This document shows, piece after piece, positions 8,510 to 16,652 of a stretch of 64,000 bases of DNA (within the stretch, counting starts at the first letter, position 1; every line of letters begins with the position of its first letter). The notes below the pieces were generated by a model. It searched no databases. It was not told the DNA's origin and saw only the letters and a list, made by a program, of their open reading frames with translations. Origin of the DNA: CAJXZP01 sp041563475 (GTDB taxonomy: Bacteria; Bacteroidota; Bacteroidia; Flavobacteriales_G; Salibacteraceae); the NCBI GenBank assembly GCA_041563475.1, contig JBFFMY010000006.1, positions 1 through 64,000 of the forward strand. The letters run 5' to 3'. The position numbers were made by a program, and so were the translations under genes.

Positions 8510-9352
8510 TTAAATTGCGCTTAAATCATGTGCTTCAGAAATAATATGTTTTTGACGCTTGCTACTAACGCCAATGGTTTTAAGTAGTTTCGGGTTGTTA
8601 CAAATATCGGAACTGAGCACTTTTCCCATATTTAGTAATTTTTGTTTCTCTGCTATTGACAATTTTGTTAAACAGGTGATGGGATGCAAACCAGAGTTAT
8701 CAATGAGTTCTTTTAAATTATTTTTTTTGGGGTAATCCCAACTAATTAATTCAAGTCCCACACATTTACCGTAGGTAACTGCATCTATGGAAAATCGGGT
8801 ATTGGTTACAATTAATCCTTTGTGGATTTTAGAATCTTTTTTTGAAAGTGCCTTCCTTTTTTTTTCTACATCAATAAATCTGGAATGAATGTAGAGGGGT
8901 ACTTTAACATCGCATATACGTTTGGCTTCGTTATGAAATTTACACTCTACCATAACGTACTCTTGTTGATTTTCTGCGACCACATCAATTTCATGGTTCA
9001 CACAATTCCCTTCCACAATTAAGCCGACTTTAGTGTTATACCCTTGAAATTCAAGAATTTCAGCAACAAGAATTTCAAAGGCAAATCCTGCGGGACCTAA
9101 TTCTAAAAGTGATTTTTTTAATTTGTATCGGGCCGCGGTACCGTGATTGCTTTTTTTGAGAATAGAAAATGCTTTTTTATAGATTTCCTTGGTGGTCATC
9201 TCTTCAAAGAGCATGTTTTTAATTTCCGATAAAATTTCGTTTATAACCGTTTCACTTGCACCTGATTTTAGAAGGGAGCGTTCTAGTTTTTTGGGGTCAA
9301 AAGGCACTTTCTCACCAGAAGCCTTCACAATTATTACCGCATCGTTGTCCAT
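8510..9352 (-). CDS. ATP-cone domain fused to a PD-(D/E)XK (Mrr-like) nuclease domain
   Basis: 280 residues. Residues about 6-90 form an ATP-cone (VKASGEKVPFDPKKLERSL, then EMTTKEIYKKAF), the nucleotide-sensing module of ribonucleotide reductase and NrdR. Residues about 90-200 look like a restriction-endonuclease-like fold: Glu93, Asp123 (NHEID), then Glu136-x-Lys138 (VECKFH), the classic D...ExK arrangement. The C-terminal 60 residues are helical and may be a helix-hairpin-helix-type nucleic-acid-binding part. Activity is inferred to be ATP- or dATP-regulated cleavage of DNA or RNA. It is first in the operon with the beta-CASP protein, TspO and photolyase. Only a weak promoter match (TAaaGTTG) is seen just upstream. 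Confidence 0.75.
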   Translation of the reverse strand: MDNDAVIIVKASGEKVPFDPKKLERSLLKSGASETVINEILSEIKNMLFEEMTTKEIYKKAFSILKKSNHGTAARYKLKKSLLELGPAGFAFEILVAEILEFQGYNTKVGLIVEGNCVNHEIDVVAENQQEYVMVECKFHNEAKRICDVKVPLYIHSRFIDVEKKRKALSKKDSKIHKGLIVTNTRFSIDAVTYGKCVGLELISWDYPKKNNLKELIDNSGLHPITCLTKLSIAEKQKLLNMGKVLSSDICNNPKLLKTIGVSSKRQKHIISEAHDLSAI

Positions 9353-9503
9353 GAATACAACTTTAATTGACTACATAATTTTCTACGTGAAGTTATGAAA
9401 TTATAAGGTAAGCGCAGAGGTTAATGCCATAAAATATACCTAGACGATTCTCGATAAACGTGCCTATTTAATGGGCTAAACAAGATTTAACTAGAACAAA
9501 AAC

Positions 9504-10052
9504 TTACAATAAGGAAAGTATATCATCGCTCATCGGGTTTACCCCAGAACTGAAATACGAAATTAAATTCCCCTCTTCATCTACCAAATACTTTTGAAAG
9601 TTCCATTTTACGTTAGAATCTTCGAGTCCATTTTCGCTTTTAGTCGTTAACCATTTGTACAATGGATGCTGACTATCACCTTTCACATCTACTTTTTCGG
9701 TCATTAAAAAAGTAACACCGTAGTTCTTTTCGCAAAAGCTTACAATCTCTTCTGATGTGCCAGGTTCTTGCCCACCGAATTGATTACATGGTACTCCAAT
9801 AATAGTAAGTTTATCTCCGTACTTATCGTTTAGAGCTTGTAGATCTTTGTATTGAGGAGTATACCCACATTTAGAAGCCACATTTACAAAGAGAATTTTC
9901 TTCCCCTTAAAATTTTCTAAATTGATTTTTTGGCCATCAATTGAATTTATTTCAATGTCATATAAGGAAGTTTTTGTGCTTTCCATCGTATTATTTGTTG
10001 GTGTGAAAAAGTGAAATGGAATCAATAAAAGAAATAATCCTAGAAGTTTCAT
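9504..10052 (-). CDS. Glutathione-peroxidase-family thiol peroxidase, secreted form
   Basis: About 182 residues from the ATG at 10052. The signal-peptide-like N-terminus (MKLLGLFLLLIPFHFF) precedes a GPx domain with VNVASKCGYTPQY (peroxidatic Cys62), GVPCNQFGGQEPG (Gln and the second Cys) and KWNFQKYLVD (Trp-Asn of the catalytic tetrad). It is a Cys enzyme, not a selenoprotein; such bacterial forms usually use thioredoxin. The leader implies periplasmic peroxide or lipid-hydroperoxide reduction. The longer frame (to 10097) is rejected because it would include the promoter box at 10072-10079. Confidence 0.9.
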   Translation of the reverse strand: MKLLGLFLLLIPFHFFTPTNNTMESTKTSLYDIEINSIDGQKINLENFKGKKILFVNVASKCGYTPQYKDLQALNDKYGDKLTIIGVPCNQFGGQEPGTSEEIVSFCEKNYGVTFLMTEKVDVKGDSQHPLYKWLTTKSENGLEDSNVKWNFQKYLVDEEGNLISYFSSGVNPMSDDILSLL

Positions 10053-10071
10053 GATTTTTGATTTTGTATAG

Positions 10072-10079
10072 CAAATGTA
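10072..10079 (-). promoter_or_regulatory. Sigma-A -7 box (TACATTTG) of the peroxidase gene
   Basis: Exact TAnnTTTG on the minus strand, 19 nt before the chosen ATG at 10052. It supports that start over the upstream one. Confidence 0.5.
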
Positions 10080-10322
10080 TATAAAATGTTTAAACAAATT
10101 GTAAAAAGTCTAAACAATAATTGCAATTAGGTATGTGCCTTCATAAAGAAAGCTATTAATGGTTTTTATTAGCTTAAAAATAAATTTACGTTGTAATCTT
10201 TTAAGGATGAGGGTTGTAATTAAGATATTTTTTACCTGCCAAAACAAAATTTATGCGCCACTAATTTCGTAAAATTAAATTATTACGTAAGATCGGTAAA
10301 AAAAGAATAATTGCCCTTGCTG

Positions 10323-11138
10323 CTATTCCATTACTATAAACCGATTTCTAATTGTATTCGAATCTGTTATTATTGAAATATAGTATATGCCATTTGGCAA
10401 GGATTCTACACCAAAATCGGATAATCTAATTTGACCTTGTCTATTCAGTAATTGGATGGAAGAATTAGAAATCAAAGTCCCATTCTGCCCATAAATAGAT
10501 ACCGCAGCCCTTCCAGAGATATCTCCTTTAACATCTAAAACACTCTGTGAATTAATTGGGTTTGGGTACACAATTGAGCTCATTTGTTCTGGTTGAATCC
10601 TTTTTATTCCTAATGGATATTGGGTTACTCGAACACTATCCATAATAACATCGTCTAGGGGTCGATCATTATTATTTACGGGTACTAATTCAATAGTTTC
10701 TACCACGTCCCAACCACTTATAACAGTACCAAAAACGGGATGTGCGGAAGTAAATGGAGCCTTATCAAAATCCAAAAAAGTATTGTCTTTGACATTAATA
10801 AAAAACTGACTAGTTCCCGTATTTGGGCCTGAATTAGCCATCGAAATTGTTTTTTCAATATTTGATAACGTGCTATCAAATTCATCTGTTATTGGACTTA
10901 CTGGACCACCTTTCCCGCCTTGAATAACAAAGTCAGCAATTATCCGATGAAACCTAACACCATCGTAGTACTCATTTTCTACAAGTGTTCTAAAATTACC
11001 GGCAGTAATGGGCACAATAGAGTCAAATAATTCGACTTCAAAATTTCCCATATTTGTATAAAAAGTGACGATAGATTGAGATTTTGCGGAAATAGAAATT
11101 AAACCGCAAAAGATTAGTGTAAATAATAAGTTCTTCAT
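10323..11138 (-). CDS. Secreted cyclophilin-type peptidyl-prolyl isomerase with T9SS sorting domain
   Basis: 271 residues: a signal peptide (about 1-20), a cyclophilin domain (about 22-175, with VRFHRIIADFVIQGG and GTSQFFINVKDN), then a C-terminal type IX secretion sorting domain (about 190-271, IVYPNPINSQSVLDVKG ... SLPNGIYYISII). It should therefore be exported by T9SS and released or attached at the cell surface, where it would assist folding of secreted proteins. A cyclophilin with a T9SS tag is less common than periplasmic forms. It is flanked by about 225 bp (left) and 290 bp (right) without genes and appears monocistronic. Confidence 0.9.
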   Translation of the reverse strand: MKNLLFTLIFCGLISISAKSQSIVTFYTNMGNFEVELFDSIVPITAGNFRTLVENEYYDGVRFHRIIADFVIQGGKGGPVSPITDEFDSTLSNIEKTISMANSGPNTGTSQFFINVKDNTFLDFDKAPFTSAHPVFGTVISGWDVVETIELVPVNNNDRPLDDVIMDSVRVTQYPLGIKRIQPEQMSSIVYPNPINSQSVLDVKGDISGRAAVSIYGQNGTLISNSSIQLLNRQGQIRLSDFGVESLPNGIYYISIITDSNTIRNRFIVME

Positions 11139-11142
11139 AATG

Positions 11143-11393
11143 ATCGTTTAAAAATTTTCAAAGACTCTAAAAATAAAAAAAAATATACGAATTTGGCTAA
11201 TACTATTTTTACAAAGGAAACAATGAGCCCTTAAAAAAAAGGGTGCGCCTTTTTGATTTTTTGGAAATACCTGTTAATCTGCCTGGTCTATTAGGTTCCA
11301 AATTCCGAAAGCAAAGCTCCAAATCCTTACAAGATTTGATTTCTTTTTTCATTTCCAAAAACTCTCAATTATAACTTGGATTTTTTGGAAATG
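11143..11393. other. Intergenic region with inverted repeats
   Basis: No gene seen. It contains CCCTT/AAGGG around an A-run (about 11228-11243), a copy of GATTTTTTGGAAAT near 11255, and the 5' arm and most of the loop of the 19-bp inverted repeat at 11343-11400. Confidence 0.5.
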
Positions 11394-11400
11394 AAAAAAG
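11343..11400. repeat. Perfect 19-bp inverted repeat, 20-nt loop
   Basis: CTTTTTTCATTTCCAAAAA at 11343-11361 is exactly complementary to 11382-11400. Its right arm runs into the tRNA terminator. It could be a second transcription-end structure or a degenerate mobile repeat; the unit is partly repeated at about 11255. Confidence 0.75.
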
Positions 11401-11425
11401 CTCAACACTTACGCATTGAGCTTTT
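11394..11425 (-). terminator. Rho-independent terminator of the tRNA-Pro/tRNA-Arg unit
   Basis: On the minus strand GCTCAA/TTGAGC (11400-11405 with 11416-11421) is followed by a T run. It lies directly downstream of tRNA-Arg. Confidence 0.75.
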
Positions 11426-11434
11426 CTTTCTTAG

Positions 11435-11508
11435 TGAGCCCGTCAGGATTCGAACCTGAGACCGCCTCCTTAGAAGGGAGGTGCTCTATCCAGCTGAGCT
11501 ACGAGCCC
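11435..11508 (-). tRNA. tRNA-Arg (anticodon TCT)
   Basis: 74 nt on the minus strand. A GGGCTCG acceptor pairs (two G-U) with CGGGCTC, discriminator A. The D arm is GCTCAGCTGGATAGAGC, the anticodon stem-loop CCTCC-CTTCTAA-GGAGG gives TCT, and the T arm has GGTTCGAATCC. CCA is not encoded. It lies 66 nt downstream of tRNA-Pro on the same strand. Confidence 0.95.
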
Positions 11509-11574
11509 TCACTAATATGTACAACCACAATAAAATTGCGGTCAAAAAAAAAGTCAACATTCGTTGACTTTTTG

Positions 11575-11649
11575 TCGGGGTGGCAGGATTCGAACCTGCG
11601 ACCTCCTCGTCCCAAACGAGGCGCGATAACCGGGCTACGCTACACCCCG
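11575..11649 (-). tRNA. tRNA-Pro (anticodon TGG)
   Basis: 75 nt on the minus strand. The acceptor CGGGGTG/CACCCCG is perfect, discriminator A. The anticodon arm CCTCG-TTTGGGA-CGAGG gives TGG, and the T arm has GGTTCGAATCC. CCA is not encoded. It is the first gene of a two-tRNA transcript. Confidence 0.95.
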
Positions 11650-11745
11650 AAGTAAAGTCACAAATTTTTAGAATCAACGTACGAAATCCGGTAGGAGTAC
11701 TCATCTAAAAATGACGTGAAGAACTTTGTTCCCGTTAAGGGAGCG

Positions 11746-11775
11746 CAAATGTATAATTTAGATTTAATTTGACAA
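11746..11775 (-). promoter_or_regulatory. Sigma-A promoter of the tRNA operon (TTG-N19-TACATTTG)
   Basis: On the minus strand TTG (11773-11775) and TACATTTG (11746-11753) are separated by exactly 19 nt, the Bacteroidota consensus layout. It lies about 97 nt upstream of mature tRNA-Pro. Confidence 0.75.
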
Positions 11776-11797
11776 CAATATTTTCAAAAGAAAATAA

Positions 11798-12301
11798 CTA
11801 TTCAATGACTACTACCGTACACTGTTTTCCAATAACCTGAAAAGCAATAGGTAAACTGGTGAAAATGGTATCGAAATTTGTTGAGCTGATTTGTTTTATT
11901 TCCCAAAATTGCATGGCGTAGGAACCGCTTTTTTTCTCCGTAAAATTTAGATGTGTGCACCCCGAATTGCATGATGGAAATTGATCGAGACATGTATTTT
12001 GTAGATTACCAATAAACTCATTGCTTACTTTCACCGCTAAAAACACATTGTTTGTTTCCACAGCGTTTCGGGTAGTAATAAATTTCACATCCCCTAAATA
12101 GGTGCAGGTTCCATCCTCTCCATGGGCATCGGGATTATAATTTAAAGCATCTGGGTCCGTACACCCAGAATAATCACAAGAACCATCTTCTTTTTGCGCA
12201 TCGTAACTAAAGTTTTTTGCTCGGGGATCCGAGCATCCTTCTTGTTTACAACTGGAAAAAAGCAAGAGAGTTAGAATAAGGAAAGAAATAATTTTTTCCA
12301 T
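11798..12301 (-). CDS. Lipoprotein with Cys-rich GCTDPxAxNYxPxAxxxDGSC repeats
   Basis: 167 residues. The lipobox (LLLFSSC, Cys18) predicts an outer-membrane lipoprotein. Two tandem Cys/Asp-rich units follow (GCSDPRAKNFSYDAQKEDGSC and GCTDPDALNYNPDAHGEDGTC), a small repeat common in Bacteroidota surface proteins, probably disulphide-bonded or calcium-binding. The remaining 110 residues are unrecognised, with more cysteines (LDQFPSCNSGC). Role unknown, presumably surface-exposed. It is a single gene, divergent from the DUF58 gene. Confidence 0.75.
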   Translation of the reverse strand: MEKIISFLILTLLLFSSCKQEGCSDPRAKNFSYDAQKEDGSCDYSGCTDPDALNYNPDAHGEDGTCTYLGDVKFITTRNAVETNNVFLAVKVSNEFIGNLQNTCLDQFPSCNSGCTHLNFTEKKSGSYAMQFWEIKQISSTNFDTIFTSLPIAFQVIGKQCTVVVIE

Positions 12302-12369
12302 TTAGACGTATTTGGCATAATTGGTTTCGAAAATACCCAATAAATCGTGAATAAGAAAATTGAGAATCC

Positions 12370-12377
12370 TATATTCG
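12370..12377 (+). promoter_or_regulatory. Probable -7 box (TATATTCG) of the DUF58 gene
   Basis: TAnnTTTG with T-to-C at position 7, a variant seen before several genes here; 20 nt before the ATG at 12398. Confidence 0.35.
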
Positions 12378-12397
12378 CAATGCAGTAAAACAAATCA

Positions 12398-13321
12398 ATG
12401 TCAGATCTTATAAGTCGCCAAAACATACGTGAATTTTCCAAGTTGGAGTGGTTTGCGCGTCAAGTTGTGGAAGGTTTTATTACTGGATTACATAAAAGTC
12501 CTTTTCATGGGTTTTCGGTAGAGTTTGCGGAACATCGACACTATAACCCAGGCGATTCTACACGCCATATTGATTGGAAATTATATGCCCGAACGGATAA
12601 GCATTTTGTGAAACGCTACGAGGAAGAAACCAATTTACGGTGTCAAATTATTATTGATCATTCTTCATCCATGTATTTTCCGGAGGAAAATGAAGATTAT
12701 GAAAACAAATTGAGTTTTGCGGTGCATTCGGCTGCGGCTTTAACCCATCTTTTTCGTTCTCAAAGAGATGCGGTAGGGTTAAGCTTATTTTCTGAAAATG
12801 TTGATTTGTTTTTACCCCCCAAATTAAATCCTGCGCACATAAACAGAGTATTTGATCAATTGCAAATACTTCTGGATAGCAAAAGTAATCAGCAAAAAAC
12901 AGATGTTGCAGCTGCCCTTCATGAAATTGCAGAACGCGTCCACCAACGGTCTTTAATTTTGTTGTTTAGCGATATGTTTGATTCTGTTGGAGAAGATAAA
13001 CAGCTTTTATTTAATGCATTGCAACATTTAAAATACAATAAGCACGAAATGGTTGTTTTTCATGTAATGGATAGAAGTAAGGAAATTGATTTCACGTATG
13101 AAAACCGTCCGTATACATTTGTAGATATGGAAACGGGCGAGGAGGTGAAATTGAACCCTTCTCAAATTAAGGAGTCGTTTAAAGAAGGCGCACTCGCCCA
13201 TGAAAATGAAATAAAACTGAAATGTACGCAATACGGAATTGACTTTGTGAATGCAGATATTTCAGACGGGTATGAGCAAGTGTTGCGCGCTTATTTAATG
13301 AAAAGAGCGAAAATTAAATAG
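12398..13321 (+). CDS. DUF58 domain protein (MoxR-associated, vWA-like)
   Basis: 307 residues. The DUF58 hallmark is at about 48-75 (FAEHRHYNPGDSTRHIDWKLYARTDKHFVKRYEEE). A von Willebrand A-like fold follows, with a MIDAS-like DHSSSM (about 88-93). Such proteins usually work with MoxR AAA+ ATPases as chaperone-like or metal-insertion systems, and in Bacteroidota lie with BatABD aerotolerance genes. Here neither moxR nor bat genes are adjacent, so it is an isolated copy. There is no membrane segment. It converges with the symporter gene (16 nt between stops). Confidence 0.88.
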   Translation: MSDLISRQNIREFSKLEWFARQVVEGFITGLHKSPFHGFSVEFAEHRHYNPGDSTRHIDWKLYARTDKHFVKRYEEETNLRCQIIIDHSSSMYFPEENEDYENKLSFAVHSAAALTHLFRSQRDAVGLSLFSENVDLFLPPKLNPAHINRVFDQLQILLDSKSNQQKTDVAAALHEIAERVHQRSLILLFSDMFDSVGEDKQLLFNALQHLKYNKHEMVVFHVMDRSKEIDFTYENRPYTFVDMETGEEVKLNPSQIKESFKEGALAHENEIKLKCTQYGIDFVNADISDGYEQVLRAYLMKRAKIK

Positions 13322-13337
13322 ATCTTTTCACTCCGAT

Positions 13338-15224
13338 TTACCAATCCATTTTTTTCATTAACCACGATAAAACCCCCATCCCAGTAAATCCAATTATCGT
13401 CCAAATTGTGGCTTCCATAGTATGGCCGAAAATCCACTTTCCTACAGCAAATAACAAGGAATAGGTCATTACCACCGCACTTAACCAAAGTCCGAAAAGC
13501 AGTCGCATATTCGATTTGGGAACTGGTACGTTCATTTGACGGTAAACAGGTTCCCACCATCCGTCTGGTTGGATTTGAGTTACAAATTGGGCGAGTTTCT
13601 CTAACTTTACGGGACGTGTAAATTTGGTAACTAATAACCAAGAAATAGTCGTGAAAATAACGGTGAAATAAAAGGTTCCCTTGTTTTGTACAAAACTTCC
13701 CCCAAACATGGGATTAAGTACCAAGCTGCCAAACCCATACGCAACAAAAGGAGCAATCATTCCCGTAATTTCACTCCAGGCATTAATTCGCCACCAATAC
13801 CAACGTAAAATTAAAACAGCACCAAGTCCTGCACCTGCCTCCATTATAATCTCCCAAACACCTGAAATACTGGTAATAAGCGTGGTAACAAATAAACCTG
13901 TAAGCATTAATACGAATGTGGCAATTCTTGAGATTTTGATTACATCCACTTCCTTATTTTTTGATAAAAACGGCAGGTAGAAATCGTTAACTATAAAACT
14001 GGCCCCCATATTTAATTGTGTAGAAATAGTACTTAAATAAGCGGCTAAAAACGCCACCAAAAGCAATCCTTTTAGCCCATTTGGTAAAAAATCCTGCATA
14101 GCGTACACATACCCCAACCGTTGGTTATAGGTGTAATTGATGGCGCGCGCTACCTCTGGGTTAGAACTTTCAGGAACGGCCAACATTACTTCTTCCATAG
14201 ATTTACCCGCTTCTTTCATTTCATAAATCTGCTCAGAAATATTTGAATCTTGAATAGCAAATTCGGGTGCGTACAAGGTAATGGCAGCTAAAGCCACAAT
14301 AATCCATGGCCAAGGACGTAAAACATAATGGGCAACTTGAAAAAATAAGGTGGCTTTTAAAGAATCTTTCTCTGTCCGAACAGCCATCATTCTCTGGGCA
14401 ATATATCCGCCACCACCAGGTTCAGAACCCGGATACCAACTAGCCCACCATTGAAAACCCACAAACGCCAAAAAGGCTCCAATACTCAAGGAGAAAGCAT
14501 GAACCGTTGAACTTACGCTTTCATCTAGTACAGGAAAAAAACCGAAATAATGCTCCGGTAATTTAGAGGTAATGGTTTCCATTCCACCAACTTCAGGAGC
14601 ATTTAAAACCAAAACTGCTAAAATTACTGTGCCGGTCATGGCAATAATAAACTGAACGGTATCTGTAATGGCAACACCCAGTAACCCACTCAAAGAAGAA
14701 TAGGTAACCGCAATAGCCATGGCGCCAAATGTGTAATAATACACCTGATCTTCGGGAATATTAAAAAAGGTAATGAGAAGAGTGTTTAAAGCTAAATTAA
14801 CCCAAGCGATGACCATGCTATTCATGAAAATTCCAAGGTAAATGGATTTAAATCCGCGAAGAATTTTGGCTTCTTTTCCGCTGTAGCGGATATCAATTAA
14901 TTCTAATTCGGTGAGAATATTCGCACGCCTCCAATACCGGGCGAAGAAAAACGTAGTTAACATACCCCCAGCCAGAAAGCTCCACCATAACCAGTTTTTG
15001 GCTACACCACCTTGAGCAACAAGTTCGGAAACGGCTAGGGGAGTATCGGCAGCAAAAGTGGTGGCTACCATACTTATTCCTGCAATGTACCAGGGTAGGT
15101 TTCTGCCTCCCAAGAAGAAATTTGCTAAACTTCCTTCGGCCTTTCCTTTAAGGCTTATGCCAATTGCAAGTGATAGAATTAGAAAGCCAATTATTATTGA
15201 CCAATCCAGATATGATAACTCCAT
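13338..15224 (-). CDS. Sodium:solute symporter (SSS family)
   Basis: 628 residues with about 13-14 membrane helices. SSS features include the N-terminal FFLGGRNLPWYIAGISMVATTFAADTPLAV (Na+ and substrate site region) and the LLGVAITDTVQFIIAMTG segment. A hydrophilic insert between helices (about 320-365, SEQIYEMKEAGKSMEEVM) is a variation found in some Bacteroidota members. The C-terminal cytoplasmic part (about 530-560) is soluble. The substrate (sugar, amino acid or carboxylate) cannot be inferred. It is monocistronic, with a weak promoter match (TAaaCTTG) upstream. Confidence 0.88.
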   Translation of the reverse strand: MELSYLDWSIIIGFLILSLAIGISLKGKAEGSLANFFLGGRNLPWYIAGISMVATTFAADTPLAVSELVAQGGVAKNWLWWSFLAGGMLTTFFFARYWRRANILTELELIDIRYSGKEAKILRGFKSIYLGIFMNSMVIAWVNLALNTLLITFFNIPEDQVYYYTFGAMAIAVTYSSLSGLLGVAITDTVQFIIAMTGTVILAVLVLNAPEVGGMETITSKLPEHYFGFFPVLDESVSSTVHAFSLSIGAFLAFVGFQWWASWYPGSEPGGGGYIAQRMMAVRTEKDSLKATLFFQVAHYVLRPWPWIIVALAAITLYAPEFAIQDSNISEQIYEMKEAGKSMEEVMLAVPESSNPEVARAINYTYNQRLGYVYAMQDFLPNGLKGLLLVAFLAAYLSTISTQLNMGASFIVNDFYLPFLSKNKEVDVIKISRIATFVLMLTGLFVTTLITSISGVWEIIMEAGAGLGAVLILRWYWWRINAWSEITGMIAPFVAYGFGSLVLNPMFGGSFVQNKGTFYFTVIFTTISWLLVTKFTRPVKLEKLAQFVTQIQPDGWWEPVYRQMNVPVPKSNMRLLFGLWLSAVVMTYSLLFAVGKWIFGHTMEATIWTIIGFTGMGVLSWLMKKMDW

Positions 15225-15317
15225 AAAATAATAATGCTATGCTACAAGTTTAAACTTATTGCGGCAGCTTTAAAAGCAAGTTTTATTTGGAGTTACTAGT
15301 GTTTATCAACAAAGGTT

Positions 15318-16112
15318 TTAGTTTGAATTTAGGACTTCGGTTTGCATTCTATCCCAATCAATGTGTAACGAATCATTCTGAAAATCAGAAGGGATTTCAT
15401 AATTTAATGATTCTTTAATACGCGCATTAATGCTGGGGTGCGTGGACAAAATTTCGGGTACATAGGTGCTTGAACTTTCTTCCTTTAGTTTTCTAAAAAC
15501 TTGTGCCATATAGCGTGGAGAAATATTCGATTTTTCCAATAGTTTTAATCCAAACTCATCGGCTTCTTGTTCTTGGGTTCTACTAAAAACATTGGAAATT
15601 GACATTTGAATTAACTCAGCAATTAAAACAGGATCATTTCCAGTAAGGACAGAAAACAAAACGGTTATTCCCACTTCGGTCACCATTCTATCTACCACAT
15701 GACGTTTTTCTACGTGGCCCATTTCGTGCGCTAAAACAGCCGCTAATTCTTCTGCATTTTCAGTAACTTCTATTAGATGAGAATGAATAAATATGTGTCC
15801 GCCTAGCGTGGCAAATGCATTTACTTGATCATTTCGAACGACATGGAAAGTGTACTCATAGGGTGTATTTTCAATATTGGACTCGAGTCGTTTAGTAATT
15901 TCAAAAATAGCCGAATCGATATAGGGAGAATGGATTTCCTCCATTTGAGAAAAAACATTTTCATTCAAAATATCTCCTAATTTCTCCTCATCTGCTATGG
16001 AAATTTCCACATTGGGCATTTCAGGTTCTAGTTTTAAATACGTAAACCCAGCCCAGCCTAAGAGAAATAGGAGTAGGATAAGTAAAAGTTCTTTGTAAAT
16101 TTTTCCAATCAT
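15318..16112 (-). CDS. M48 family membrane-anchored metallopeptidase
   Basis: 264 residues. One N-terminal membrane anchor (about 6-24) precedes a periplasmic M48 zinc protease domain with HEMGH (129-133) and the downstream EQEADEFG Glu ligand near 183. M48 proteins (HtpX, Oma1, BepA-like) degrade or quality-control membrane and envelope proteins; the single anchor is closer to the BepA/Oma1 branch than to HtpX. It is the third gene of a compact operon with DUF4389 and DUF4870-like genes, 3 nt after the previous stop, which suggests a role in membrane protein or envelope stress (inference). Confidence 0.87.
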   Translation of the reverse strand: MIGKIYKELLLILLLFLLGWAGFTYLKLEPEMPNVEISIADEEKLGDILNENVFSQMEEIHSPYIDSAIFEITKRLESNIENTPYEYTFHVVRNDQVNAFATLGGHIFIHSHLIEVTENAEELAAVLAHEMGHVEKRHVVDRMVTEVGITVLFSVLTGNDPVLIAELIQMSISNVFSRTQEQEADEFGLKLLEKSNISPRYMAQVFRKLKEESSSTYVPEILSTHPSINARIKESLNYEIPSDFQNDSLHIDWDRMQTEVLNSN

Positions 16113-16115
16113 GGC

Positions 16116-16649
16116 CTAGGCAGGAGGTTTATTCAATGTTTGTTTTGGTTCAAAATCAGAAAGCTTCACTCGGTATGCAAAATGATACGCCAATTTTCCA
16201 AAGAATACGAAGTAATAGAATTGACCTTTTCGTGCTTTTACGGCACCTACTATACTATAAATAACGTACAGTAAATTTGCCGCTACTACGGTCCATAAAT
16301 ATCCCCAGTATAACTGATCCATTTCAGGAAATCCATCAATTATGACATCCTTCCCAAAACCATGGTTAAAGATAGCGTGTAGCGTCCAATACAAAAGCCC
16401 AGCATTCATTAATGTAGTTGGGGCTTGAGATAAAAGGGATTGCAGGGCGTGAAACTTAATAAACCTACTTTTCTTCGCGTTGACAACGTAATAGATAATT
16501 GCTGCAATAAGATTAATGATAGGAAGTGGCAAGCCGGCTGCAAGTGCCCCAAACATCATTAAATAAGCGCCCATGGCATCTTCCCGGTCACGTGTAGGAA
16601 TTTCTTCGGGTTGCTCTACATCATGGTATTGAGCTGATTCTGTATCCAT
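16116..16649 (-). CDS. DUF4870-like membrane protein
   Basis: 177 residues. An acidic cytosolic N-terminus (about 25 residues) precedes three to four hydrophobic helices (about 28-55, 72-95, 112-135). The KKSRFIKFHALQSLL motif between helices is characteristic of the DUF4870/Tic20-like group of small membrane proteins. Function unknown. It is the middle gene of the DUF4389/DUF4870/M48 operon, with 3-nt spacers on both sides. Confidence 0.7.
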   Translation of the reverse strand: MDTESAQYHDVEQPEEIPTRDREDAMGAYLMMFGALAAGLPLPIINLIAAIIYYVVNAKKSRFIKFHALQSLLSQAPTTLMNAGLLYWTLHAIFNHGFGKDVIIDGFPEMDQLYWGYLWTVVAANLLYVIYSIVGAVKARKGQFYYFVFFGKLAYHFAYRVKLSDFEPKQTLNKPPA

Positions 16650-16652
16650 ATG

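Noticed and set aside
11416..11655. A 79-codon open frame on the plus strand across the tRNA region
   Set aside because: It runs antisense through two clear tRNA genes, and its sequence resembles the mis-annotated peptides commonly called from tRNA antisense strands.
12398..13321. Bat aerotolerance operon
   Set aside because: Only the DUF58 gene is present; no moxR, batA, batB or batD genes adjoin it.
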